Positions 6,923 to 14,236 of a stretch of 17,061 nucleotides of DNA are shown here, piece after piece; the first letter of the stretch is position 1, and every line of letters starts with the position of its first letter. The stretch covers positions 1-17,061 of the forward strand of contig CAMWLB010000027.1 in NCBI GenBank assembly GCA_947174985.1. Reading direction: 5' to 3'. The translations under genes were made by a program, and so were the position numbers. The stretch is from an uncultured Lachnospiraceae bacterium. Its GTDB lineage: Bacteria; Bacillota; Clostridia; Lachnospirales; Lachnospiraceae. The notes beneath the pieces were generated by a model. The model had not been told where the DNA came from. It ran no database searches and saw only the letters and a list, made by a program, of their open reading frames with translations.

Positions 6923-7392
6923 AGTCGTTCACTCCTCTCAAAATGCAGATACCGCTCTATTACCTCCTGTGAGCGAAAGGCTATCTGGAAATTGGGCTTT
7001 TCATATTGCAGTCTCTTAATAGCTTCTTTCTTATCAATCAGACCGTCAAAAAAGAGTTCTACTGTATTAAACACCTTGTCGTTGGCAACGCCACCCATGA
7101 CAATATCATAATCGGATATACCTTCCCCACGGCGGCATGTTAAAACAAAATCCAGCCACTCTTCCGAGTAAGATTCGAACTTCAGCACCTTATATTCTTC
7201 AAAAGCCCTCTCATCTAATGTATAAACAGAAACAAATGCCCTTTTTCCTTTTCCCTCAAATTTTTTGCACCATTTCTGTGCCTGTTCCAAAAGAGGCGTC
7301 ACGTAAAAGCCACGTCCAAAATCCACATTTACTCTGGAATGGAGAATATCCGGCTTTACAATTTCATCATACGAACCATGATATAATGTCAT
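6919..7392 (-). CDS. DUF3990 protein, ADP-ribosyltransferase-like fold
   Basis: The 157-residue protein begins MTLYHGSYDEI, matching the YHG first strand of ADP-ribosyltransferase-like folds (His5). It continues with DFGRGFYVTP (24-33), where Tyr30 sits where the second catalytic residue of the His-Tyr-Glu class lies, then Gln37 and Trp41 in a QAQKW helix. Further DUF3990-typical pieces are DYDIVMGGVANDKVF (94-108) and a late FQIAF with Gln136, the possible third active-site position. The start is the ATG at 7392, overlapping the upstream stop as ATGA; an in-frame extension to 7476 lies inside the neighbouring gene and is not conserved-looking. It sits between two small DUF3791-type genes. 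Family membership is confident. NAD+ use or toxicity is not shown. Confidence 0.85.
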   Translation of the reverse strand: MTLYHGSYDEIVKPDILHSRVNVDFGRGFYVTPLLEQAQKWCKKFEGKGKRAFVSVYTLDERAFEEYKVLKFESYSEEWLDFVLTCRRGEGISDYDIVMGGVANDKVFNTVELFFDGLIDKKEAIKRLQYEKPNFQIAFRSQEVIERYLHFERSERL

Positions 7393-7619
7393 ACCGTCAC
7401 ACCCTGTTCTTTCATGACTGCTAAAATATCCTCCACAATATAATCCTTTCCCTGTGTGTGAAGCACCTCGAAACAAGGAACAATATAGCTGTTCAGGATA
7501 TCACTTTTTACCGTCAGCGCATCGTATACTTTTTCCGCCTCAATTCCCAAATGAATCGCTATATTTTCTACACAAAAAATGGCAAATTCCAGTTCCCTGT
7601 CATTGCGGATGATATCCAT
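7389..7619 (-). CDS. DUF3791 protein, first gene of the DUF3990 cassette
   Basis: The 76-residue protein reads LEFAIFCVENIAIHLGIEAE, then VYDALTVKSDILNSYIVPCF, EVLHTQGKDYIVEDILAVMK. The LHTQG...YIVEDI core is the hallmark of DUF3791, a small helical family of unknown function. I chose the ATG at 7619, about eleven bases after AGGAGG, giving the usual family length. An ATG at 7643 would put that AGGAGG inside the gene and has no good site of its own. Its stop overlaps the DUF3990 start (ATGA). By position it could be the antidote or partner of the DUF3990 protein, but nothing here proves a toxin-antitoxin pair. Confidence 0.85.
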   Translation of the reverse strand: MDIIRNDRELEFAIFCVENIAIHLGIEAEKVYDALTVKSDILNSYIVPCFEVLHTQGKDYIVEDILAVMKEQGVTV

Positions 7620-7659
7620 GGCATGAAATACCTCCTGTTTCATTGTGTGAAAACCACCA

Positions 7660-7688
7660 AATATATAGCAGTTACTTCTTCTGCGCAA
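7660..7688 (-). promoter_or_regulatory. Possible promoter of the DUF3791/DUF3990 cassette
   Basis: On the minus strand, TATATT (7660-7665) lies 17 bases from TTGCGC (7683-7688), and a TGC just upstream of the TATATA run resembles an extended -10. The -35 match is poor. It falls in the 85-base gap between the TPR lipoprotein gene and the cassette. Confidence 0.4.
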
Positions 7689-7704
7689 AATGTATGCCCG
7701 TCTC

Positions 7705-8766
7705 CTACCGCGTAGAAAGGAAAATATACTCCCTCTGCGCCACCTCGTCGTCGGGATAGGTCTTTAAGTAATTGTTCAGCAGAACCTCTGCCTGTGTATA
7801 TTCGCCCAAATGCTCATAGGCTATGATTTCGTTAAACTGCAAGGTCTGTATCATGCCGTTGTCCGGAATCTGCATGGCATTCTGAAACGCTTCGAGCGCC
7901 AGTGCGTAATCTCCCTGTTTCATGTAGCAAAGTCCGAGCTGGTTATAAATTTCAGCATTGCCCTCATTTTTATTCAAATAGCCTGTGTAGACATTGGTAA
8001 TCGCGTAGTTGTAATCCCCTGTCGCCTCATAGGACATGCCGAGATACAGATACGCGTCCGCCGTGCCGCTGCTCTTTGCATCCTCTAAAAGCACCTGCGC
8101 CTGCTCATAATTCCCTAGAAAATAATTAATACAGCCCTTATCGAAAGCTCCCATTTTTGCCGAACGCTCGGCAAGCGCCGTTTCCAGATATTCACGTCCG
8201 GGTTCCTTGTAACCGTTTGCCGCAAGCACCTCATAAACCTGTATCAGACGGGCAAAATCAGAAGGGTTCAGTCTGATTGCCGCATCGAAATCCTCTTTCG
8301 CTGCCTCAAACTGTCCCTGAGAAAGCCTGGCATTGCCGCGCAGATAATAGGCATCCGCCTCTCCCGGCCGTAACGCTAAAATGGCGTTATATACCGTCTC
8401 CGCCTCCTGATATCTGCCAAGCTTCTGATAAGCCGCCGCCAGATAGTAGTTTACATCATAGTCCATGTCCGTCACAACACCGTCGCTCAAAGAGAGGCAT
8501 AACAGTAGATTTTCCACCGCCGCCTCATAGTCGGTCAGCCCGATGCAGGCAATCCCCCTGCCGCGCGCAATCAGCCGGCTGTCTTCCCCGTTTGCCTCAG
8601 CCGCTGTAAAGGAGTCCAGCGCCGCACTGTAATTCATGGACGCAATATACTGCATCCCTTCCTCCACACTGGAGCCTGCACCCCGCTTTCCGCATCCGGA
8701 AAGAGCCGTAAACATCATCATTATAAACAAAATAATAGGAAATCGCACTGTACCTCGTCTTTTCAT
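7705..8766 (-). CDS. Tetratricopeptide-repeat lipoprotein
   Basis: The 353-residue protein starts with a lipoprotein signal: basic MKRRGTVRF, a hydrophobic stretch, and lipobox LSGC with Cys25 as the lipid-modified residue. It is therefore predicted to sit on the outer face of the membrane. The rest is a run of about eight TPR helix pairs, recognisable by NYYLAAAYQKLGRYQEAETV, DAYYLRGNARLSQGQFEAAK, DAYLYLGMSYEATGDYNYAI and EIYNQLGLCYMKQGDYALAL. TPRs are protein-binding scaffolds; the partner cannot be read from the sequence. I preferred the ATG at 8766 over an in-frame TTG at 8790, as it gives a standard signal peptide. It appears to be a single-gene unit between the transaldolase gene and the DUF3791 cassette. 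Confidence 0.88.
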   Translation of the reverse strand: MKRRGTVRFPIILFIMMMFTALSGCGKRGAGSSVEEGMQYIASMNYSAALDSFTAAEANGEDSRLIARGRGIACIGLTDYEAAVENLLLCLSLSDGVVTDMDYDVNYYLAAAYQKLGRYQEAETVYNAILALRPGEADAYYLRGNARLSQGQFEAAKEDFDAAIRLNPSDFARLIQVYEVLAANGYKEPGREYLETALAERSAKMGAFDKGCINYFLGNYEQAQVLLEDAKSSGTADAYLYLGMSYEATGDYNYAITNVYTGYLNKNEGNAEIYNQLGLCYMKQGDYALALEAFQNAMQIPDNGMIQTLQFNEIIAYEHLGEYTQAEVLLNNYLKTYPDDEVAQREYIFLSTR

Positions 8767-8779
8767 TCTTATACCCCAT

Positions 8780-8809
8780 GCATATCGCAAGTTTTACCTG
8801 CGATACTGC
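8780..8809 (-). other. Small hairpin in the 5' leader of the TPR lipoprotein gene
   Basis: A perfect 7-bp stem (TATCGCA at 8783-8789 with TGCGATA at 8799-8805) extends by three pairs past a one-base bulge. It ends 14 bases before the ATG and could limit ribosome access. No ligand-binding core is visible. Confidence 0.35.
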
Positions 8810-8835
8810 CTAAATAGATACATAAACCTCTTTTT

Positions 8836-8844
8836 ATCTTAGCA
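8836..8844 (-). promoter_or_regulatory. Possible extended -10 promoter of the TPR lipoprotein gene
   Basis: The minus strand reads TGCTAAGAT, fitting the extended -10 pattern TGnTAnnnT. No recognisable -35 box lies 16-18 bases upstream. It would give a leader of about 65 nt containing the small hairpin. Confidence 0.35.
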
Positions 8845-8908
8845 TAATTCCGACTGTAATTCCACATCAAAATAAGCTTTGAAAACCATATACCGCACAA
8901 AAGCTAAC

Positions 8909-8945
8909 ACGGCGGACAAAATTATGCCCGCCGTTTTTATTTTTC
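8909..8945. terminator. Hairpin after the transaldolase gene, T-run on the plus strand
   Basis: A perfect 7-bp GC-rich stem (ACGGCGG at 8909-8915, CCGCCGT at 8928-8934) has a 12-nt loop and lies 30 bases past the transaldolase stop. The plus strand continues with TTTTTATTTTT, ideal for rightward termination. The minus strand continues with GTTAGCTTTTG, a poor T-run. It probably ends the transaldolase transcript weakly and would efficiently stop any antisense transcript. Confidence 0.55.
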
Positions 8946-8963
8946 TGCTGTTCTATTTTTCTG

Positions 8964-9617
8964 TTATTCCCCGAATACAGCCTTGTAATCTGCCTGAAAC
9001 TTCTCGATTCCGGCATCGGTCAGCGGATGCTTTGTCATCTGCACGATAACACTGTAGGGCACGGTCGCGATATCTGCTCCTGCCAGCGCGCAGTCCGTGA
9101 CATGAATCGGATTGCGGATGCTCGCTGCGATAATCTGGGTTTCCAAATCCGTCACTGCAAAAATATCGGAAATCTCACGAATTAAGTCCACACCGCGCAC
9201 GCTGATATCATCCAGCCTGCCAAGGAACGGAGAAACATAAGTAGCGCCCGCTCTTGCTGCCAGAAGTGCCTGATTTGCCGAAAAAATAAGGGTAACATTG
9301 GTCTTAATCCCCTCTGCGCTCAACACCTTGCACGCTTTTAAGCCTTCCACAGTCATAGGGATTTTTACTACCATATTGGGATGGATTTTCGCAATGGCGC
9401 GTCCCTCTGCAATCATGCCTTCCGCGTCCACTGTCGTCGCCTTCACCTCACCGCTGATGGGGCCGTCCACGATGGAAGCAATTTCCGCAATCACTTCTTC
9501 AAATACGCGCCCTTCCTTTGCTATCAGAGATGGGTTCGTGGTAACGCCGCAGATAACACCCATATCATTTGCTTTTTTAATGTCCTCAATGTTTGCCGTA
9601 TCGATGAAAAATCTCAT
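8964..9617 (-). CDS. fsa/talC: Transaldolase-family protein (Fsa/TalC type)
   Basis: This is a small (217-residue) class I aldolase of the Fsa/TalC family, acting in the cytoplasm on sugar phosphates in the non-oxidative pentose phosphate pathway. The barrel opens with MRFFIDTANIEDI and GVTTNPSLIAKEG. The Schiff-base lysine is Lys85 in VVKIPMT. Three residues help separate the two activities in this family. By alignment to E. coli FsaA (Gln59, Thr109, Tyr131), this protein has Glu57, Thr109 and Phe131, the Glu/Thr/Phe set of true transaldolases. I therefore favour transaldolase over fructose-6-phosphate aldolase. The ATG at 9617 follows GAGGAG by about seven bases; the in-frame extension to 9719 covers the promoter and is rejected. 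It has its own promoter and is not part of the redox operon. Confidence 0.93.
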   Translation of the reverse strand: MRFFIDTANIEDIKKANDMGVICGVTTNPSLIAKEGRVFEEVIAEIASIVDGPISGEVKATTVDAEGMIAEGRAIAKIHPNMVVKIPMTVEGLKACKVLSAEGIKTNVTLIFSANQALLAARAGATYVSPFLGRLDDISVRGVDLIREISDIFAVTDLETQIIAASIRNPIHVTDCALAGADIATVPYSVIVQMTKHPLTDAGIEKFQADYKAVFGE

Positions 9618-9665
9618 AAGTTCTCTCCTCTTTGGATATAATTTTAGGAAACATGTCCTTAGCTC

Positions 9666-9695
9666 ATTATATGCCAGAGTAGGGTGTAATAACAA
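9666..9695 (-). promoter_or_regulatory. Promoter of the transaldolase gene
   Basis: A consensus TATAAT (9666-9671, minus strand) lies 18 bases from TTGTTA (9690-9695), in the 103-base gap after the DUF4405 gene. Transcription would start about 40 bases before the start codon. Confidence 0.7.
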
Positions 9696-9720
9696 GAGAT
9701 AATTTAATTTTTTCGGCAAA

Positions 9721-10404
9721 TTATTCTACTCTCCCAACCTCCTTCTTTTTGAATAACTGCAGCAGTTTCCCTGCATAATGTGAAATGAAAATGCACATTC
9801 CAATCAAAGACAGATATTCCAGATAAAAGGATATTTTTGGCTCCTCATAATCCAAGAACACAAATTCACTTTTTAAAAACAGATAAGTGGCAAAATCCCT
9901 TTTTACAAAAACCCATCCCCCATACAATGCCACAAGCAGCCCTGCAATAAACAGGATTGTTTTGCGGCTGCGGGTATCTGACTTTCTTTTTCCTTTCAGC
10001 CTGCCGAGAACCATATTCCAGTGCAGGCCCAAATGCAGACCCATCAATAAAAAACCCCAATAGGAACCCAGAATATGCAGGCGCCTCGCCAATGCCAGCC
10101 CGCTCTCAATCGGCAGAAATGCAAATACATATCTTGACAGGACAACACTGCTGTATACCAGAACAGCCATGGAAAGCAGTGTCAGCATATCAATACTCAC
10201 CTGAAAAATACGGAATGCCGTGTATTTTCCCCGGAACAGATTTTTATACCAGCCAAAGTTAAGTATATGGTGGGCAGCAAACAGAACAAATATCCCCGCA
10301 CCTACCCATTCATGGGCTTTCTCGCCCCAGAACTGATAACCCATCAGAAAAAGCAGGGCTGCCGTCATTAGTACATCAACGGCTCTTTTCAGTTTTCCTT
10401 TCAT
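9721..10404 (-). CDS. DUF4405 (flavinylation-associated cytochrome-type) membrane protein
   Basis: The 227-residue protein has about six membrane helices (roughly 10-26, 32-50, 66-92, 108-135, 150-168, 191-215). Histidines lie in or near the helices: His31, His45/His46, His110, His124 and His128. This is the layout expected for b-type haem ligands, as in DUF4405 proteins, which have been linked to extracytosolic flavin-based electron transfer. No FMN-attachment motif is seen. It is the last gene of the TetR operon, 19 bases after the CMD-cupin gene, with AAGGA just past that gene's stop. The ATG at 10404 is the only good in-frame start. I infer that it carries electrons across the membrane, possibly to or from the lipid-anchored flavodoxin of the same operon. 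Haem binding is not proven. Confidence 0.8.
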   Translation of the reverse strand: MKGKLKRAVDVLMTAALLFLMGYQFWGEKAHEWVGAGIFVLFAAHHILNFGWYKNLFRGKYTAFRIFQVSIDMLTLLSMAVLVYSSVVLSRYVFAFLPIESGLALARRLHILGSYWGFLLMGLHLGLHWNMVLGRLKGKRKSDTRSRKTILFIAGLLVALYGGWVFVKRDFATYLFLKSEFVFLDYEEPKISFYLEYLSLIGMCIFISHYAGKLLQLFKKKEVGRVE

Positions 10405-10423
10405 GCCGTGCCCACCATCCTTT

Positions 10424-11176
10424 CTATTTCAGGCTGCCATAGGTATCATCATCCACTGCTTCCAGCCATTCATTGGAGCTGTCCGTGCCAGGAACTTCTA
10501 TTGCCAGATGGGAAAACCAGCTATCCGATGCAGCTCCGTGCCAGTGCTTCACCCCCGTCGGGATATTGACCACATCGCCAGGTTTCAGTTCCAGTGCCTT
10601 TCTGCCCCACTCCTGATAGTAACCACGTCCTCCTACGCAGACCAATATCTGCCCACCGCCGGAAGATGCATGATGGATATGCCAGTTATTCCGGCATCCC
10701 GGTTCAAAAGTGACATTGAAAATCCCCACCTGCTCTGTGGAAAGCGGCGCAAGGTAGCTCTGCCCAATAAAATACTGTGCAAAGCCATCGTTCGGCTTTC
10801 CAATCGGGAACAGCATATTCTTTTCATGCGCTCCCCTTGCGCTCCCCGCCGGCACATCCTCCGTCCAGACCTCCTTTGCCATCTTAAAAGCCGCCCATGC
10901 TTTCGGCCATCCTGCGTAAAATGCCGCATGGGTTAAAATCTCAGCAATTTCCTCTTTTTTGATTCCGTTATTTTTCGCACTCATTAAATGATACTGGAAT
11001 GAAGAATCCACCAGTCCCTGTGCCATTAAGGACACCACGGTCACAAGGGAACGATCCCTTAAGGAAAGTTTCTCTTCCCTATTCCATACCTCTCCAAACA
11101 AAACATCATCATTCAACTGTGCAAATTTCGGGGCAAATGTCCCAAGCTGATCTCTTCCTGCCGTCTGTTTTACCAT
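10424..11176 (-). CDS. Carboxymuconolactone decarboxylase-like / cupin fusion protein
   Basis: The 250-residue protein joins a CMD-like helical domain (about 20-105) to a cupin barrel (about 145-230). The CMD half shows SLVTVVSLMAQGLVDSSFQY followed by the helix pair IKKEEIAEILTHAAFYAGWP. It lacks the CxxC pair of AhpD-type peroxidase members, so it is not an obvious thiol enzyme. The cupin half has PGCRNNWHIHHA and PGDVVNIPTGVKHWHG, giving metal ligands His166, His168, Gln176 (in place of the usual Glu) and His211. Such fusions are usually annotated as carboxymuconolactone decarboxylases, but the true reaction is unknown. The ATG at 11176 follows GGAGG by seven bases; the longer frame to 11224 overlaps the upstream gene. 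It is 16 bases from the aldo/keto reductase gene in the same operon. Confidence 0.88.
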   Translation of the reverse strand: MVKQTAGRDQLGTFAPKFAQLNDDVLFGEVWNREEKLSLRDRSLVTVVSLMAQGLVDSSFQYHLMSAKNNGIKKEEIAEILTHAAFYAGWPKAWAAFKMAKEVWTEDVPAGSARGAHEKNMLFPIGKPNDGFAQYFIGQSYLAPLSTEQVGIFNVTFEPGCRNNWHIHHASSGGGQILVCVGGRGYYQEWGRKALELKPGDVVNIPTGVKHWHGAASDSWFSHLAIEVPGTDSSNEWLEAVDDDTYGSLK

Positions 11177-11192
11177 AATCTTATCCTCCAAT

Positions 11193-12230
11193 CTATATTT
11201 TCTGGTTTCCTGTAGACCAGACATGCTTTTCCTTCGCTGCTGAAACCGTATTTTGTGCCATAACGCCTACCAAAGCATGTGGGACATACGGCTCCTCCAG
11301 ATATGCACATTCCTCTTCTGAAAGGACGAAGTCGGCCGCTTTGACTGCGCCTTCTATATGATGCATTTTTGTGGCACCTACAACCGGGGCCGTTACTTTC
11401 GTCAAAAGCCACGCCAGGGAAATCTCCGTCATGGAAACACCATGCTTTTCTGCCAGTTCCATGACACGACTGATAATAATACCGTCCTGCCCGGCAGTTG
11501 CATCATATTTGAATTTTGCATAGCTGTCTTCTTCCAGACGCTTTGAAGTCTCTCCGGGAGCCTTGGACAGACGCCCGCCGGCCAGCGCACTGTAAGGCGT
11601 CATGGCAATATTATCCTCTGCGCACAGTTTCGCCATCTCCCTTTCTTCCTCACGGAATATCAGGTTATAATGTCCCTGAATGGAAACAAATTTTGCAAAG
11701 CCTTCCTTTTCCGCCAGCGCATTCGCCTTCGCAAGCTGCCATGCAAAGCAGTTGGAAATGCCGATATACCTTGCTTTCCCCGCTTTGACAATATTGTTCA
11801 GTCCCTCCATAATGTCATAAAGCGGCGTCTGGTAATCCCACATATGGTAAATATATAAATCCACATAATCCATGCCAAGGTTTTCAAGGCTCTTGTTTAC
11901 CATCCGTTCAATGTGCTGCTGCCCGGTAATGCCTGCCTCTATGTCCTCCTGTGTCCGGGGAAGAAATTTTGTCGCAACTACAACATCTTCACGCTTCGCA
12001 TAATCCCGCAGCGCCCTTCCCACATACTGCTCACTGGTTCCGCTCTGGTAGCCGATTGCCGTATCGAAAAAATTTACGCCCAGCTCCATACCGTGTTTCA
12101 TGATCTCACGGGAATGTTCCTCATCAAGAGTCCATGAATGCTGCCCGTTTCCCGCATCGCCAAATCCCATGCAGCCCATACAGATGCGGGATACCGTCAA
12201 ATCTGAATTGCCAAGTTTTGTATACTTCAT
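11193..12230 (-). CDS. Aldo/keto reductase
   Basis: This is a 345-residue NAD(P)H-dependent oxidoreductase with the (beta/alpha)8 aldo/keto reductase fold, reducing aldehydes or ketones in the cytoplasm. The catalytic tetrad is visible: Asp56 and Tyr61 in FFDTAIGYQSG, Lys88 in VVVATKF, and His129 in LYIYHMWD. A strand-7 coenzyme region (MTPYSALAGGRLS) is also present. The start MKYTKLGNSDLTVSRICMGC is typical. The ATG at 12230 follows AGGAGG by eight bases, and that site overlaps the stop codon of the flavodoxin gene, implying coupled translation. It is the fourth gene of the TetR operon. The physiological substrate is unknown; detoxification of reactive carbonyls or quinones would fit the neighbours. 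Confidence 0.94.
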   Translation of the reverse strand: MKYTKLGNSDLTVSRICMGCMGFGDAGNGQHSWTLDEEHSREIMKHGMELGVNFFDTAIGYQSGTSEQYVGRALRDYAKREDVVVATKFLPRTQEDIEAGITGQQHIERMVNKSLENLGMDYVDLYIYHMWDYQTPLYDIMEGLNNIVKAGKARYIGISNCFAWQLAKANALAEKEGFAKFVSIQGHYNLIFREEEREMAKLCAEDNIAMTPYSALAGGRLSKAPGETSKRLEEDSYAKFKYDATAGQDGIIISRVMELAEKHGVSMTEISLAWLLTKVTAPVVGATKMHHIEGAVKAADFVLSEEECAYLEEPYVPHALVGVMAQNTVSAAKEKHVWSTGNQKI

Positions 12231-12242
12231 CGCATTTTCCTC

Positions 12243-12962
12243 CTATTCCACTTGCCCGATACTGCCAAGCCACTCTGACACTTTCTCTTCTGCGTTGCCT
12301 GCCGCTGAGTCGCTGACATGAAGCCCGTCAAGGATATCTGCCCCCGGTTCAATACTCCCGATTGTTTTCGGTGTTCCTGAGAGACCGCTTCCCCCGCTGG
12401 TGCAGAAAGGAGCAATTGTCTTTCCTGTCAGATCATAAGTATCAAAAAAGGTATACAAAATCCTCGGCATATCTCCCCACCAGATGGGATAGCCTACGTA
12501 AATCACATCATATTCTGCTATATCTTCTATGCCGCCGGAAATAGCAGGACGTGCATCCGCATCGTTCTGCTCCGCCGTTGCACGGGTACTCCTGTCATTA
12601 TAATTCAGGTCTTCATCCATATATGGTTGTTCCGGCACAATCTCATAAACATCTGCTCCCTGCAGTCTGGCGATGGTTTCCGCTACTGCCTTTGTATTGC
12701 CCGTGGCGGAAAAATAAACCACCAGCGCTTTTGATCCGTTTTCTGAGGATTCGATATCATCAGGTGTTCCTACCTGAACCGGATTCTGCGTTTCTGTTTC
12801 CGTTTCTGACTGATCCGGCAGTCCTGTTCCATTGTCCGGCTCCGCTGTCTGTACAGGGGAATCCGATGCCACCTCATCAGACGGTTTGCCCGCATCACTG
12901 CCGCAGGCTGCAAGAGTAAACATCAGTGTAACTGCCATAAGAAGCGTAATTATTTTTTTCAT
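12243..12962 (-). CDS. Lipid-anchored flavodoxin-like protein
   Basis: The 239-residue protein starts with a lipoprotein signal (MKKIITLLMAVTLMFTLAAC, Cys20). A low-complexity Ser/Thr/Glu/Asp/Pro-rich linker follows (about 21-76), then a flavodoxin fold. The FMN phosphate loop is FSATGNTKAVA (84-94). Flavin-stacking aromatic candidates are in VGYPIWWGDMPRIL (156-169), and a later loop is PFCTSGGSGLSG (185-196). It is therefore predicted to hold FMN on the outer face of the membrane, unlike ordinary cytoplasmic flavodoxin. The ATG at 12962 follows GGGAG by seven bases. An in-frame ATG at 13004 after AAAGGGTGG is possible and would lengthen the n-region. The gene lies between tetR and the aldo/keto reductase gene, and the DUF4405 membrane protein of the operon is a natural electron partner (inference). 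Confidence 0.92.
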   Translation of the reverse strand: MKKIITLLMAVTLMFTLAACGSDAGKPSDEVASDSPVQTAEPDNGTGLPDQSETETETQNPVQVGTPDDIESSENGSKALVVYFSATGNTKAVAETIARLQGADVYEIVPEQPYMDEDLNYNDRSTRATAEQNDADARPAISGGIEDIAEYDVIYVGYPIWWGDMPRILYTFFDTYDLTGKTIAPFCTSGGSGLSGTPKTIGSIEPGADILDGLHVSDSAAGNAEEKVSEWLGSIGQVE

Positions 12963-13028
12963 GGTTTTTCTCCCTTCCATTGCAATTTTAGGTAAATGCT
13001 TCATATCAATCCACCCTTTCTAAATTAT

Positions 13029-13649
13029 TTATGTTAACAATTTCTTAACTTCGGTATAGGTAATCTCATAAATAGACATATACACATAGTTTACCCCCGC
13101 CTGCTTCATCGCTTCTCTCTGCTTATCCGTTACCACAGTATAAGGATAGATTCCAAACATAAACGGAAAAAAAGAATAGATAAAGCTCTGCTTATCCTGA
13201 ACCGCCATCTCCGGGAAAAATTTATCCAGACAATTCCTGACTTCTGCCAGTGACTGCCCATAAACCACCTTGAAATCTATTAACCGTTCAATGCGGCTGT
13301 TCTCTTCCATATCATAGTGATTCATCGACATAATCTTAAGCAGGTTGTGCCGTTCTTCCAGAGAATGAGCCAATGCATCCGCAAACTCTGCCGGAGCTAA
13401 TTTTTCATTCTCTGCCTGAATCTGTTTCAGCTTGTCAATCCACAATTCATACTCCCTCTGCAGCAGTGCCAGAAAGATTTCCTCTTTTGTCTGGAAATAA
13501 TTGTAGATAGAAGTTCGGGTAAAAGATGTGGCATTTCCAATCTCCTTAATGGTAATATCTTTAAAACTCATGGTCTTATACAATTCAGCGCAGGCTGTAA
13601 TAATCTCCTCTTTTCTTGCCTCCGTCAGTTCTTTTGATCCCTTTGGCAT
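13029..13649 (-). CDS. TetR/AcrR-family transcriptional regulator
   Basis: The 206-residue protein has the TetR N-terminal DNA-binding domain (about 10-57): a first helix with IITACAELYKTMSFKDITIK, the turn IGNATSFTRTSIYNYF carrying the recognition helix, and TKEEIFLALL. The remainder is the helical ligand-binding and dimer domain, whose inducer cannot be read. The ATG at 13649 follows AGGAGGG; that site overlaps the flavin reductase stop codon, so the two are coupled. As the second gene behind a promoter with two perfect palindromes, it almost certainly represses its own operon. Flavins, quinones or reactive electrophiles are reasonable inducer guesses from the neighbours, nothing more. Confidence 0.93.
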   Translation of the reverse strand: MPKGSKELTEARKEEIITACAELYKTMSFKDITIKEIGNATSFTRTSIYNYFQTKEEIFLALLQREYELWIDKLKQIQAENEKLAPAEFADALAHSLEERHNLLKIMSMNHYDMEENSRIERLIDFKVVYGQSLAEVRNCLDKFFPEMAVQDKQSFIYSFFPFMFGIYPYTVVTDKQREAMKQAGVNYVYMSIYEITYTEVKKLLT

Positions 13650-13659
13650 CCTATCCCTC

Positions 13660-14214
13660 CTACACGGTTTCCCCATTCTTAAATGACAGGCATTTTCCAA
13701 GCACATCCCCTGTCTTCAGATATTCGTAAGTCGGGAACTCGAACAGAACCGGTTTCAGTTCGTGATAATCTACTTTTCCTGCCTCGTTCAAACACCTCTC
13801 TTCTACATAAGTCCCACTGATTGTACATATAAAACTTTCAAATCCGGGAGTGTCGTATCTGTCGATGACCGTACATTCCATGCCCAAAGGGGACTTTTTG
13901 ATTATCGGGGTCCCTTCCTCTCCAAGTTCATACTCAAACAGACCTGACTTATCCGATTTTGCCCCACTTACAGCGCCGGCATAATCTGCCTGCGGTAATA
14001 TCCCTTCGTCCACAATATTGATGGAAAGTTTCTGACCCTTCTTAATGACACCATTGATAAAATGTTGAGCCGCAAGGCTTACCAGGACACGGTCATGTCC
14101 AATAATGCCGATGTGGGCGACAAGCGTCCATGTGGGCTTATCTTCGTTCATAGCGCCGATAACAGTAACCGGGGTAGGATATAATGCCAGTTGTGATCCT
14201 ATATTTTTCTTCAT
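13660..14214 (-). CDS. Flavin reductase-like FMN-binding protein
   Basis: The 184-residue protein has the flavin reductase split-barrel fold: LYPTPVTVIGAMNEDKPTWT at the N-terminus, then VLVSLAAQHFINGVIKKGQK, SINIVD and a late CTISGTYVEERCL. Members bind FMN and pass electrons from NAD(P)H to flavin or another acceptor in the cytoplasm. The ATG at 14214 follows AAAGGAG by nine bases; the longer in-frame version to 14286 would include the operators and -10 box and is rejected. It is the first gene of the TetR operon, so its level responds most directly to derepression. Because the family also includes flavoredoxin-like electron carriers, free-flavin reduction is likely but not certain. Confidence 0.9.
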   Translation of the reverse strand: MKKNIGSQLALYPTPVTVIGAMNEDKPTWTLVAHIGIIGHDRVLVSLAAQHFINGVIKKGQKLSINIVDEGILPQADYAGAVSGAKSDKSGLFEYELGEEGTPIIKKSPLGMECTVIDRYDTPGFESFICTISGTYVEERCLNEAGKVDYHELKPVLFEFPTYEYLKTGDVLGKCLSFKNGETV

Positions 14215-14236
14215 GATTCTATTCTCCTTTTCATTC

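Noticed and set aside
7393..7476. N-terminal extension of the DUF3990 protein
   Set aside because: It lies inside the upstream DUF3791 gene. The ATGA overlap at 7392 and the MTLYHGS start are typical of the family.
9618..9719. N-terminal extension of the transaldolase
   Set aside because: The extension covers a consensus promoter, and family members start at MRFFIDTAN.
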